Positions 11,091 to 21,785 of a stretch of DNA of 64,000 nucleotides are shown one piece after another; position 1 is the stretch's first letter, and every line of letters begins with the position of its first letter. The position numbers were made by a program, and so were the translations under genes. Source of the DNA: Megalobrama amblycephala (lineage: Eukaryota; Chordata; Actinopteri; Cypriniformes; Xenocyprididae); assembly GCF_018812025.1 (NCBI RefSeq), contig NC_063049.1, positions 6,671,513 through 6,735,512 on the forward strand, written 5' to 3'. A model generated the notes under the pieces. That model did not search any database. It saw only the letters and a program-made list of their open reading frames with translations, and had not been told where the DNA came from.

Positions 11091-11162
11091 TTGCACTGAT
11101 GCACCTCCATACCATGACAGATGTTTTCTTTTGCACCTGCTGTTGATGAAAGTCTGGATGAT

Positions 11163-11998
11163 CTAGGGTGACCAAACGTCCCGTTTTCCCAGGACATGTC
11201 CTGTTTTCAAATCCTGTCCTTTCCGTCCTGGTTGTTTTTTATAAATTGATGAAAATGTCCTGATTTTTATTGTTTTTCATTGGGCCATTAAACTGACCGG
11301 TGTTACAAGATTTTTGGTTTCCAAAGGCGGAGCATACATTAATATAAATGAGTTTAGCAGACATGAGCTATTGCACGTGCAACTGAGAATATTAGTTCAC
11401 ATTGTATCTAAAGACATTAGTGGAATATTCCATAAAGCTAATTATATTCTCAGCGTTGCGGCTGACTTATGCCTAAACTACAGTTGTTTACTTATAGGTA
11501 ACATGTTTTCATTAGTATGCACAATTTGTGCAGTTGAATAACAGAATAACTGAATAACAGATACTTCGAACAGCAGAGCAACCTTCAGCTACGTCTACAA
11601 TGAGTTCAGCTTGTTATGCTCTTCCTATCTGTACCTTGCGATGCAACAGCTTATAATATACATTACTTTATAACTTTCATGCTTATTTGTTAAGCAACAA
11701 AAAACTGCTGGGAAAGATCAGCACTACAGCAAAATATAGATGGGCAAATAAGGAGGATGAGGAAGAAAAACAGAATGAAGAAAACTAAAGATATAGATAT
11801 TTTTTCTTAGTTAGTTTTTGTAAGTTTGCGAGAGCTATTTTTGTTCAATTTGGATTGCTAATACAGCACAGGTATTTTTTAGTTATTTATCATTTATTTA
11901 TTTTTCTAATACAGAAGATACATTATTTCTATCATTATTTCATTTGTTATTTTTGAAACGTGTCATAATAAAACATGTTGAGTAACCTCTGAGAAGCC
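11163..11998. repeat. GGGTGACC-type DNA repeat, left end (unit A)
   Basis: Begins CTAGGGTGACCAAACGTCC, matching unit B at 17254, where an inverted end (ATGGTCACCCTAAG) is found at 20170-20183. In unit A the right end is missing. The interior is AT-rich without a protein-like frame. Confidence 0.4.
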
Positions 11999-12306
11999 TA
12001 TCTAAATTTGGAGTTTTTGAAAGATCAGAATTTAAAATTCATGTTTTGTATTAGTTATTAGTGATAGTTATGGTCTATAATAATAGTGTTTTGTAGCCTA
12101 ATTTCCAAACAAATCTCAAAACATTTAAATGGAATTTTATGCACCCAAGAATAACAATAAATGAATAATAATTTGCACAACAATCATGATGTGAAGAATC
12201 AGAAAAGTCAAAAGATTATAGTTCATTTTAATTAATGCAGATAAATGTGTGTAAATAATAATAATAAAAAAATCATAAATGTTAATTGATGCATGAAATA
12301 TTTTAC

Positions 12307-12420
12307 CTGAAATGAAATGAGTTGTTGATGTGGAAGTCTGATTGCTCTTATGGTGTATCTTTGTGTGTGTGGACTGAGAAGAACCGCTGAGGAGGAGCTT
12401 GTGGTTGTGTTATAAATATT
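12307..12420 (-). promoter_or_regulatory. Putative promoter and 5'UTR exon of MS4A copy A
   Basis: On the minus strand a TATA-like ATATTTATAA at about 12405-12415 is followed by a stretch ending in a good donor, CAG|GTAAAA, at 12307/12306. The next acceptor downstream (7529) precedes the MS4A start codon. The same TATA-bearing stretch recurs at 21786-21845, upstream of the dead copy B, which supports its being part of the duplicated gene. Only about 45 bp upstream of the TATA motif the sequence jumps into exon 2 of copy B, so more distal promoter sequence has been replaced. Transcription start and use are inferred. Confidence 0.5.
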
Positions 12421-12819
12421 TTATGTTGATGGACTATATGCACGCGGTTACTTCCTGGTTATTCCACTAATGACATAAAGAGTACCGAAATGGAAGACAT
12501 TTGTGGTGAGTACAATACTAAGTAGGAAGATCATCACTCCAATCATTATCTGGACAGTCTAGATAGAAGATATAAGGCAGGAGACACAAATATAGAAGCA
12601 ATGATTTATTCACTGAAGGGAATCATCAGACCAACCCAAACTTTAATAAGGTTCTGTCATTTTAAGTGATCTGGAGGAAATTGAAAGCTAAGAATATTCA
12701 CAAAACCATGTATCATTATAATTCATAATTTCATGCATTGCCCCCAGTGCCTTTGGTTGTGCTTTAAAAAAAACCTTAAGAGCCGTATTGTTATATTCTC
12801 CTCTGATCTCCTGTCCATC

Positions 12820-15008
12820 TGTCATAGTCACACAGACTTTCAGTTTGTTTGTTGTCTTCTGTCACATGTTCCTTTGTTCTAATTTCCCGCCACAATCTGT
12901 ATCCATGGACGCTAATCATTTCATCACAGCTGTTTGTCATTTGAGTTAATCAGTCTGTCTATTTATGTTCCTGTATCGGTTCAGTTAGTTGTCGGGTGTC
13001 TTTCGTGAATGCTTTGGTGTATGTTCCTATCCTGTTCCTGTACTCTCCATTTGGATTATCTAGTAAAAGACTTGTTTGATCTTATCTCCTCATCATGCTT
13101 TATACACCCTCGGTAATGTAACAGAACACCGGACCAAGACAGTAAGCGACGTGTTTGTTAGTAGTATTTTCTTTTTTGTTTTCGTGTTCAGTGTTTTTGT
13201 TTCCGTGTTTCACTCCTGCTTGCACTATGGACCCAGCCGTTAAACTCATATGCCTTAAGCAGGGAGAAAGCTCCCTCGAGAGACATTTTGAAGAATATCT
13301 GGATCTTGCACGTCAGACCACCTTCCCAGACTACTATCTGTGCTCGTTTCTGCACACCGGACTCAACAACATCACACGAGCACAGCTGTCCGGGGAGGGT
13401 CCTCGAGGGAGCTTTATGTCATATGTGGAGTGGATGCTGGTGTCCTGTGGATCAGCATTCACCGTCGGAGTTGCCGCCAGCCCCACTCCCCAGCCAGTGC
13501 CCAGCCAGAACCACCCAGACGGCGAGGATTTTCGACCTGAGCCCACCGCAGGTAGCACGACAGAGACAGCCGCGATTGAGCCACCCACGCACACAAGAGC
13601 GATCGGGGGTCACATCGCCACAGAGCCCGAGCAGCGTGAACCTGACCAGGTGTGTCAGCCGGCCGAGCCATCCATCGCCGAGGGAGTGTTGGTGGACCTC
13701 GAGGTTCTGGAAGAAAGCCCCGCCCACCCCCCTGCTATTGAGAGTGAGTTCTGCATGGAATCACTGCTGGACTTAAGGTGTGGAGAGGACATTTTCCTTG
13801 CCCCTGTTCTGTCCCCTGTCCAGCTGGTCCCATCCAGCGTGCCTCTCCCACCTTATCTACAACCTGTTTCCCTGCCTACTACCATCTGTGCCATCCAGTC
13901 ATCTACGTCTCCCTTCAGTCCCACAATACCAACTCCTCTCAGTAGCGTGGTACCATCTCGGGTCTGCCGGGATCCGTCTCCTCCTGGGCACGAGGAGCTC
14001 GAAGCTCCGCCTCCAGCTTCGGACGGTCTCGAGCTGCCTCCATCCATCGCCCTGACTTCTGCACCTGCGCTCCTTCCACCCTCGACCTCGGAGGTGACCA
14101 TCGGCCTTACGACCACGTCAGACTCCCTCGGAACGTTGGCTCCACCTGGGTCAGACATCGCTGCGCCTCCGCTGCGGACTTACGGACCATCCGCTGCTCT
14201 CTGGTCCTCCACCCCTTCCACTACGGCTTGCTCCGCCCTACCTCAGGCTCCATCTCCGCCCTCGGTCGCTCCAACGCATCTTCAGACCTCCGGATCCCCT
14301 CCTCGATCACCGGAGGTCGTCACTGCGGCTCCGTCACGGCCGTTCGGATCATCACCATCTCTCCACCACCTCAGCACGTCGACTACGCGGTGGGCTCCAT
14401 CCTCGCCGTCGTTGACTGCAGTCCTCCCCATGGCGGTCTACTACTACCTTCCATGGCTCCTCCCTCCTTCAACGCCGCCGTGGGGTACCATTCTGGCTGT
14501 GGCCTGGCTCCACATCCTGCAGCCCCTGTTTAAGGCCATCCACCACACTTTACCACCTCCTGCACCACCCTGGACTCCCTTATTCCGCCTCCTCCCAGTG
14601 AGCCGTCTGCCTCCTGAACCACCTCCAACATCGTCTTCTGTATCCCATCGTCATCTTCCTCCCTCTCTACGGCGCGAGGACGCGCCTTTCCGGGAGGGGG
14701 CGTAATGTCACAGTCACACGGACTTTCAGTTTGTTTGTCTTCTGTCACATGTTCCTTTGTTCTAGTTTCCCGCCACAATCTGTATCCATGGACACTAATC
14801 GTTTCATCACAGCTGTTTGTCATTTGAGTTAATCAGTCTGTCTATTTATGTTCCTGTATCTGTTCAGTTAGTTGTCGGGTGTCGTTCGTGAATGCTTTGG
14901 TGTATGTTCCTATCCTGTTTCTGTACTCTCCATTTGGATTATCTAGTAAAAGACTTGTTTGATCTTATCTCTTCATTGTGTGCTTTATATACTAAAGGCA
15001 CTGTAACA
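12820..15008 (+). mobile_element. Gag-only LTR retrotransposon inserted in an MS4A exon
   Basis: Two near-identical LTRs (12820-13123 and 14706-15008, TGTCA...GTAACA) flank one long frame. The 5-bp duplication CCATC lies at 12815-12819 and 15009-15013; copy A shows the empty site (TGTCCATCATCAC, 7407-7419). A G-rich tract precedes the 3' LTR. There is no reverse transcriptase or integrase, so it must have been mobilised in trans. The LTRs differ at only a small number of positions, so the insertion is fairly young. Confidence 0.9.
13227..14705 (+). CDS. Gag-like protein of a non-autonomous LTR element
   Basis: One open frame of 492 codons from ATG at 13227 (an upstream in-frame ATG at 13155 would add 24 residues with a signal-like stretch, probably chance) to TAA at 14703-14705, directly against the 3' LTR. 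The N-terminal 90 residues (MDPAVKLICLKQGESSLE...) look like the capsid-like part of LTR-element Gag; the rest is Pro/Ser/Thr-rich. A zinc knuckle, protease or polymerase is not visible. The intact frame suggests selection until recently or a young insertion. Confidence 0.75.
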   Translation: MDPAVKLICLKQGESSLERHFEEYLDLARQTTFPDYYLCSFLHTGLNNITRAQLSGEGPRGSFMSYVEWMLVSCGSAFTVGVAASPTPQPVPSQNHPDGEDFRPEPTAGSTTETAAIEPPTHTRAIGGHIATEPEQREPDQVCQPAEPSIAEGVLVDLEVLEESPAHPPAIESEFCMESLLDLRCGEDIFLAPVLSPVQLVPSSVPLPPYLQPVSLPTTICAIQSSTSPFSPTIPTPLSSVVPSRVCRDPSPPGHEELEAPPPASDGLELPPSIALTSAPALLPPSTSEVTIGLTTTSDSLGTLAPPGSDIAAPPLRTYGPSAALWSSTPSTTACSALPQAPSPPSVAPTHLQTSGSPPRSPEVVTAAPSRPFGSSPSLHHLSTSTTRWAPSSPSLTAVLPMAVYYYLPWLLPPSTPPWGTILAVAWLHILQPLFKAIHHTLPPPAPPWTPLFRLLPVSRLPPEPPPTSSSVSHRHLPPSLRREDAPFREGA

Positions 15009-15255
15009 CCATCACAAATAATAGCATTTTGTGCCACCTGTGGATTTACTTGGATGACAACCATTGCTTTATCAGTTGAGATGATCCTGCTGGTTTCCAT
15101 TCTAGGCAAAGTTTTGTATTTCTCCTGCAGAAATTAAGCATTAAAATTATGCTTTTTACAACAATCCACATTTAATAATAACTAATATGATTTAATAAGC
15201 TTAATAATACAGATTTCCTCTGCTTTTCATGTAAATCTGAATTTATATTTAAAGT

Positions 15256-15414
15256 ACAACCCCAATTCCAGAAGAGTTGGGACATTTTGTAAAATGCTAA
15301 AAAATTAAGAATCTGTGATTTTGTTAATTCTCTCGAACCTCTATTTAAGTGACAAAAGTACAAAGAAAAGATTTCCAATGTTTTCACTGAACAATTTTAT
15401 TGTATTTTGTAAGT
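15256..15414. repeat. Interspersed DNA repeat, unit B copy
   Basis: Near-identical to 7613-7771 (ACAACCCCAATTCCAGAAG start) and likewise cut by the TGTCACG LTR, so the LTR insertion predates the tandem duplication. Confidence 0.5.
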
Positions 15415-15882
15415 TGTCACGTTTGTTTTGGTTTTGTGTTCTTGTTTATGATGTCATGTCTTTTATTTTGTAGTTTGTTTCATGTTGCTTGTTTGTGTCT
15501 TCCCTTGCTCCTCATGTTCTCCCTTAGGGTATGTGTCATGTTCTCATTGGTTGGTTATGATCATGTGTTTCTGAGTTCTGTTCTGTCATTGGTTCTCTTG
15601 TTCCTTGTGTCAGTTCCCCATTGGTTGTCTTAGTCATGTGTTCTTGTATTTAAAGTTATTGTCTTCCCCATGTTCCTTGGTCGTGTATTGTTAATGTAAC
15701 CCTGCTGTCGGTTAGTCTGCTCATGTTTAAGTCTGCTCAAGTCAAGTCTTCTGTTCAAGTCAAATCTGTTCTTCATCAAGTGTGTTCATATCAAGCGGTT
15801 GCTTTGTTTGTTTGTTCACACTTTTACAATAAACTGCACTTGGGTTCATCATTTCACCTTCAGTTTGGACTGGATTTTTACA
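15415..15882 (+). mobile_element. LTR of the unit B gag element
   Basis: Uninterrupted 468-bp LTR, TGTCACG...TTTTTACA, with AATAAA near 15828. A matching 3' LTR was not found downstream, so the element is incomplete. Confidence 0.65.
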
Positions 15883-15899
15883 GAATACATGACCACAAC

Positions 15900-17034
15900 A
15901 TGGACCTAGCAGTTTCCCGGCTCTTGAATCTTCATCAAGAAGGAAAAGCTATTGAGGACTATGTCAGGGATTTTGTGTGTTTCATTGATCATGTGCCCTG
16001 GGACGAGACTTATTTAAAATGGTGCTTTCAATGCGGATTGGACGATGATCTGGCTGAACTCATGCCCTCGGTAGAACACCCTTGTACATTGTCAATATAT
16101 TGACTTTATTTTGTTTTTATGTGGATCCAGTTTCACAGTGAGTGAGGCTGAGGCATATGCCAAATCTGAGGCTCTTCATGTCATGTCTGCCACGGCAGAA
16201 CCTGTTCACGCCATGCTTGCCACGTCTGCTACACCAGGACCTGTTCAAGCCATGCCTCTCATGCCAGGGCCTGCTCCCGCCATGCCTGCCACGCCAGGGC
16301 CTGCTCCCTCTATGCCTGCCATGCCAGGACCCATTTACAAGATGGCCGCTACTCCAGAGTCTCACCCCAAGATGGCCGCCACTCCAGAGTGTCTAGAGGA
16401 TGAAGTGTTGACCATTATGGCCACGGCAATTTTATGCGTGTGGGCGGCACACACATCTGCTCCAGCCACAGATCAGCATCCAGAGGAGACTCCAACTCCT
16501 GACCAGCGTCCAGAGGGGACTCCAACCACTGACCAGCGTCCAGAGGGGACTCCAACCCTTGTCCAGCGTCCAAAGACAGCTACCACTCCTGAGCCTCTTC
16601 TTGCCATGGCTGCCACGCCTGAGCCTCGCCACACCACGGCTGCCACACCGGAGCCTCGCCACACCACATCTGCCATGCCAGAGCCTCACCACGCCACGAC
16701 TGCCACACTGGAGCCTCACCACGCTACATCTGCCATGCCAGAGCCTCACCACGCCACGGCCGCCACACCAGAGCCTCGCCATCCCATGCCAGAGCCCCCT
16801 CACTTCACATCTGCCCAAGTTTCCCCTAAAGATTTTTTTTGTGGGGGAGCTTGGTCCTCCAGTACACCAGGACCCCACACTCTACGGTCCAGGTCAGCCC
16901 ACTCTCCACGGCTCAAGTCCACCCATGCTCCACGGCTCAGGTCCGCCCACACTCCACGGCTCAGGTCTGCCATGCCGTTTGCACTGATGCACCTCCATAC
17001 CATGACAGATGTTTTCTTTTGCACCTGCCGTTGA
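15900..17034 (+). pseudogene. Gag-like protein of an LTR element (unit B), frameshifted
   Basis: From ATG at 15900 the frame runs to a stop at 16103 (ends TLSIY). The continuing frame (FLCGSSFTVSEAEAY...) is offset by one base and runs to 17034 through Ala/Thr/Pro-rich repeats. The family to which it belongs usually reads through this point, so this is a frameshift shared with unit A near 9105, and so older than the duplication. No enzyme domains follow. Confidence 0.7.
16600..16790 (+). repeat. 60-bp degenerate coding repeats
   Basis: Repeats of GAGCCTCGCCACACCACG alternating with TCTGCCATGCCA encode EPRHTTAATPEP-like units in the gag tail. Unit A has fewer units (10700-10790). Confidence 0.7.
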
Positions 17035-17056
17035 TGAAAGTCTGGATGATCTAGGG

Positions 17057-17251
17057 CAGGGGTAGGCAAGTTCGGTCCTAGAAAGCCGCTGTCCTGCAGA
17101 GTTTAGCTCCAACCCTGAAAAAAAACCTTCAGCTGCCTATAGCCTTAGTAATCCTGAAGAGCTTGATTAGCTTGTTCAGGTGTGTTTGATTAAGGTTGGA
17201 GCTAAACTCAGCAGGACAGCGGCTCTCTAGGACCGAACTTGCCTACTCCTG
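17057..17251. mobile_element. hAT-type MITE, 195 bp
   Basis: Inverted ends CAGGGGTAGGCAAGTTCGG and CCGAACTTGCCTACTCCTG; 8-bp duplication ATCTAGGG at 17049-17056 and 17252-17259. Unit A retains the empty site (GATGATCTAGGGTGACC at 11156-11172). A second copy is at 36399-36588. Confidence 0.9.
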
Positions 17252-18136
17252 ATCTAGGGTGACTAAACGTCCTGTTTTTCCAGGACATGTCCTGTTTTCA
17301 AATCCTGTCCTGGTTGTTTTTTATAAATTGATGAAAATGTCCTGGTTTTTCATTGTGCCATTAAATTGACAGGTGTTACAAGATTTTCGGTTTCCGAAGG
17401 CGGAGCACACATTAATATAAATGAGTTTAGCAGACATGAGCTATTGCACGTGCAACTGAGAATATTAGTTCACATTGTATCTAAAGACATTAGTGGATTA
17501 TTCCATAAAGCTAACTATTATTCCATAATTATTCCAAAAGGTAACAAATTCTTCAGACACTGATGCACCTCCATACCATGACAGATGTTTTCTTTTGCAC
17601 CTGCCATTGATGAAAGTCTGGATGACCAAACGTCCTGTTTATATTCTCAGCGTTGCGGCTGACTTATGCCTACACTACAGTTGTTTGCTTCTAGGTAACG
17701 TTTTCATTAGTATGTACTGATTTGTGTAGTCGTCTGTAACTGAATAACAGATACTTCGAACAGCAGAGCAACCTTCAGCTACGTCTACAATGAGTTCAGC
17801 TTGTTATGCTCTTCCTATTTGTACCTTGCGATGTAACAGCTTATAATATACATTGCTTTATAACTTTCATGCTTATTTGTTAAGCAACAAAAAACTGCTG
17901 GGAAAGATCAGCACTACAGATATAGATGGGCAAATAAGGAGGATGAGGAAGAAAAACAGAATGAAGAGGAAAATGAGGATGAAGAAGAAAACTAAAGATA
18001 TAGATATTTTTTGTTTGGTAGTTTTTGTAAGTTTGTGAGAGCTATTTTTGTTCAATTTGGATTGCTAATACAGCACAGGTATTTTTTAGTTATTTATTTT
18101 TCTAATACAGAAGAGACATTATTTCTATCATTATTT

Positions 18137-19932
18137 GGTAACACTTTAGAATACTGATCCTTCATTAATGAATAACTACACAGGAACAAACGAGTAATGC
18201 ATTATTAACACTATAGTAACTACTATTAACTAACAATAAACTCTGATTAATGAATTAGTAAGTAATAGTGCTCAGTTGTAGGTGGTAGTTCACTATTAAC
18301 TAATCAGTAACTACTGTTGTTTTTTCATACCTCCCAGAGAACTACTAAGAACTACTATATACAGGTTCATAATTAACGTGAATGATGCATAATGTATAAT
18401 TAATTCTAAAGTGAAGGTCATAGTAAACCACTAGTAATGACTTAAGTATTACCAAATGCTTAAGAAGGAATTACTAATTATTTGGATCAGTATTCTAAAG
18501 TGAAAAGCATGATAACTCTCTAGTAACTACTGAAGTCATTGTAAACGTTTGATGTTTTTCTATGTTATTCTACAGTAATTCCTTATGATATATTTGGTAA
18601 CACTTAAGTAATTACTAGTGGGTTACCATGATCTTCACTTTAGAATACTCAGTTTAACACCAATCTTATCATCTCTACACTGGTTACCTATTAAGTTCCG
18701 TATCGATTATAAAGTATTGCTAATGACCTATAAGGCTCTAAATGGTTTAGCTCCTGTGTACTTAACCGATCTTCTATCGCCCTACAATCCTTCACGCTCT
18801 CTAAGGTCACAAAACTCTGGACTTCTGGTTGTACCTAGGATAGCTAAGTCCACTAAAGGAGGGAGAGAGTTTTCACATTTGGCTCCTAAACTCTGGAATA
18901 GCCTTCCTGATAATGTTAGGAGCTCAGACTCGCTCACCCAGTTTAAATCTAGATTAAAGACGCATCTCTTTAGCCAAGCATTCACATAATGCATCTCATA
19001 CCAGATCAACTGCACATGACTATCTTTGCTTAAAGTTATGAACAGCAGCTACGCTAATTATTCTCCTTTTGCTTTTCTGTTTTACCTCGGGACACCCGCC
19101 CTGAGGTGACTAGAGAGGACTTCAGCTTCAGTTTGGATCCAGCCTCTTAAGAAGACCTCAGACGACCATCACCTGTGAAGAGACGGCGCCAGCTCCTGCG
19201 AGGACTTCAGAAGACGCAATCATCTGGATCAACATTCACATTGCACAATCTCTATATCCTAATTTATTGTTAATGTAATTCATTTTCCAGGAGCTCTTTG
19301 CTTCTACCTTCAGTTAAACTGCTAACAGTGATTGTAATTAATTACCTAAAGTATATTGTTTGCTAACTGCATTCTTAAATTGTAATGCTGACATCCATTT
19401 TCTGTAAAGCTGCTTTGAAATTATATGTATCGTGAAAAGCGCTATACAAATAAATTTGAATTGAATTGAATTGAATTGAATACTGATCCAAATAATTAGT
19501 AGTTCCTTTAGAAGGATGTAGTAATTAAGTAATTACTTAAGTAATTACTAGTGAGTTACTATGATCTTCACTTTAGAATACTGATCCAAATAATTAGTAA
19601 TTCCTTCTTAAGTATTTGGTAATACTTCAGTCATTACTAGTGGGTTACCATTACCTTCACTTTAGAATTAATTATACATTATGCATTATTCACATTAATT
19701 ACAAACATGTATATAGTAGTTCTTAGTAGTTCTCTGGGAGGTATGAAAAAAACAGTAGTTACTGATTAGTTAATAGTGAACTACCATCTTCAACTGAGCA
19801 CTATTACTTACTAATTCATTAATCAGAGTTACTTGTTAGTTAATAGTAGTTAGTAGAGTGTTAATAATGCATTACTCATTTGTTCCTGTGTAGTTATTCA
19901 TTAATGAAGGATCTGTATTCTAAAGTGTTACC
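18137..19932. mobile_element. GGTAACACTTTAGAATAC element carrying a LINE fragment
   Basis: Ends GGTAACACTTTAGAATAC and GTATTCTAAAGTGTTACC-like (inverted), with long inverted subterminal regions. The 8-bp duplication CATTATTT is at 18129-18136 and 19933-19940; unit A has the empty site near 11932. The centre is occupied by an L2-type LINE fragment. Confidence 0.85.
18648..19480 (+). mobile_element. 5'-truncated L2-type LINE
   Basis: A frame ending at 18989 encodes the C-terminal part of a LINE ORF2 (LPIKFRIDYKVLLMTYKALN, then GLAPVYLTDLL), followed by a 3'UTR and a (TTGAA)n tail at 19456-19480. Only the extreme C-terminus of the protein is present. It lies between GAATAC and TGATCC of the surrounding element. 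Confidence 0.8.
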
Positions 19933-20199
19933 CATTATTTCATTCATTATTTTTGAAACGTGTCATAATAAAACATGTTGAGTAACCTTTGAGAAGCCTA
20001 TCTGAATTTGTGTCTTTGGTTATAGATAGTATTTTGTAATATAACAATTTCCTATCCATAAAGAGGAGGCATACTTTATGTATTGAAATTATAAGGCATC
20101 TTTGAGTAAACTTCGAGTATCATTTGAGTATCTCATTGCCGGGCTGAGTGTCCTGGTTTTCGGTAATCAAAATATGGTCACCCTAAGATGATCCCTTTA

Positions 20200-20480
20200 G
20201 TCTTTGGGACTGAGAACTAATTTTTTTCCAAAAACAGGCTGAAACATTGACTCATCTGACCACAGCTCACATTTCCACTGTCTTTTAGACCATCTGAGAT
20301 TAACTCAGGCCCAGAGAACTCAGCAGCATCTCTGCATAGAATCGATGTGTAGCTTTCTCCTTGTGTAACAGAGATTTGAGTTGCATTTCTTGATGCAAAT
20401 TCAGAGTGTTAAGTGACAACTGTTTTCCAAAGTACTCCGAATCCATGTGGCTGTATTTAACACAGTAGCATGACGGTTTC
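20200..20480. repeat. Decayed interspersed repeat
   Basis: Contains blocks typical of a dispersed fish DNA element (CATCTGACCACAG, then GGCCCAGAGAACTC). It may be the right part of the repeat begun at 15256. No usable frame. Confidence 0.35.
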
Positions 20481-21489
20481 TAATGGACTCAAAGGTCAGG
20501 CACATTCAACGGAGGTGTCCTACCTTGCCCTATACAGACTGAGATTTCTCTGAATTCCCTGAATCTTTTTACATTATTATGTATGGTATATGGTAAAAGA
20601 CATAAATTCTTTGCAATCTTTCATTGAGAAATTGTGATTTTTTTAATTGTTTTACATTTGGCATCAAAGTGGTGAGCCATGACCCCACCTTAAATCTACC
20701 CGTGCCACACCTCAATAGCAGCAACTGTTTTGCAGTAGAACATAAACACAATAAGTACATTATACCTAACAATTATTATTATTATTATTATTATTTTACT
20801 CAAGTACATAGTAGTTAAAGACACCTAATACAAAGTAAGACCAGTTGTAGAATTTTCTGTTGAACATCTAGATCTCGTATAGCTACTAAACATCTTTTTG
20901 CATTTGTACTTTTGTAACTGTAAATTTATTTTCTTAATATTTCTCTTGTGGCCCATAGTGAGAAAAAATAGTATTTTTTGTGAATCGAGAAGTATTTCGT
21001 GTTAAACAAGTTGTTCTTTAAATGAGAAGTAAGCTATCTAACTAATATTTTATTGTCCTCGCAGCGCGTCGGTTATGCTGTGATGCGCTATGATATCGTG
21101 GGGCAAATAATTGCAATATTAATTTAATAATAAAAGTAGCATGATAATAATAAAAATAATATAATAGCCCTGCATGCCCATCGCAATATGCAATATAGTG
21201 TTCGGGCACGGCATCAAATCAATTAACTGTTTTTTCCAAATCCACATGCATTGTGTTCAGTACTGCAATGTCCGAGTCTCTCCTGTCTCATGATGTTTCT
21301 CATGTGTTTGCAGTCGGCGCATGCAAGAAACGTTTATTAGACTGTGCACTAGCTTTGACTCTTCACGCAGCAGAATTTTTATGACCGTGGACGGGTGTGC
21401 GTGTGCATGCGGTGAACGTGTCTTTCCACGATCATGGCCCAAGGAGTATCTTTGAAAGGTTTGCGAAAGACTTATTGAAAAATGTGTCT

Positions 21490-21752
21490 GAAGAATTTAT
21501 TAATCTTAGTTAGTTAATTTCAGCATTTACTTACTTCATTAAAATCTAAATTTGTATATGTTAATATTAGTTAATGGTCCTGAGCTCCCATTAACTAACA
21601 ATGAACAGTTGCATTTTTGGTTATTAATATTATTATGATCTATTAATTTTACTACTTTTTATTAATATTAATGAATACTGTAACAAATGTTTTTTCTCAT
21701 TGTTAATGTTAGTTAATGCAATGGGACCTTATTGCAAATTGTTACCATTTTG
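21490..21752. repeat. MITE-like AT-rich repeat
   Basis: The stretch is bounded on the right by a GGTAACAATTTGCAATAAGG-type end read on the minus strand, and contains many AGTTAATG/CATTAACT inverted motifs. It lies just where the MS4A promoter of unit B loses homology with unit A, so it may have displaced the 5'UTR exon there. Confidence 0.4.
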
Positions 21753-21785
21753 AAACAGTTGTGAATGTGTACAGTCTTTTTGATA

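Larger units (their letters stand above)
8905..11145 (+). pseudogene. Broken gag-like protein of an LTR element (unit A)
   Basis: The start (MDLAVSRLLNLRQEGK...) and the domain ending WDET match the unit B copy at 15900. It is broken by a 4-bp loss after GAGACTTA near 9017, by the same frame change near 9105 seen in unit B, by a solo retroviral LTR at 9290-10210, and by a TAG at about 10476 within the 30-bp repeats. The tail is Pro/Thr-rich low-complexity sequence. No protease or polymerase follows, so the element was non-autonomous. Confidence 0.7.
7053..12460. repeat. Tandem segmental duplication, unit A
   Basis: This unit starts inside the second MS4A coding exon and runs through the first coding exon, an LTR/gag element and a GGGTGACC-type repeat to the MS4A promoter. 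Unit B (12458-21854) repeats the same order. Homologous anchors include 7053-7150 with 12458-12556, 7613-7771 with 15256-15414, 8667-9290 with 15657-16274, and 11163-11995 with 17252-19990 after allowing for insertions. Confidence 0.8.
12461..15124 (-). pseudogene. MS4A paralogue (copy B), truncated and split by an LTR element
   Basis: Only two coding exons remain. The first (ATG at 15100) is cut after about 31 codons by the retrotransposon at 12820-15008 and resumes at 12819-12742; its donor reads GC rather than GT. The second exon starts at 12558 after an AG and matches copy A until about 12461, where the duplication join leaves ITRK and a stop. Exons three and four are absent. Copy A and B differ at several residues (for example LLSIVL against LLGIVL). 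This is a non-functional copy. Confidence 0.85.
17252..20183. mobile_element. GGGTGACC-type DNA repeat (unit B), carrying later insertions
   Basis: Left end CTAGGGTGACTAAACGTCC and right end ATATGGTCACCCTAAG are inverted relatives. The interior matches 11163-11990 except for the insertion at 18137-19932 and a small local rearrangement near 17520-17640, where part of the gag-tail sequence recurs. No transposase is recognised. Confidence 0.45.

Noticed and set aside
10668..11099. 143-codon Pro/Thr-rich plus frame
   Set aside because: Repeat-derived shadow of the gag-like tail in another frame.
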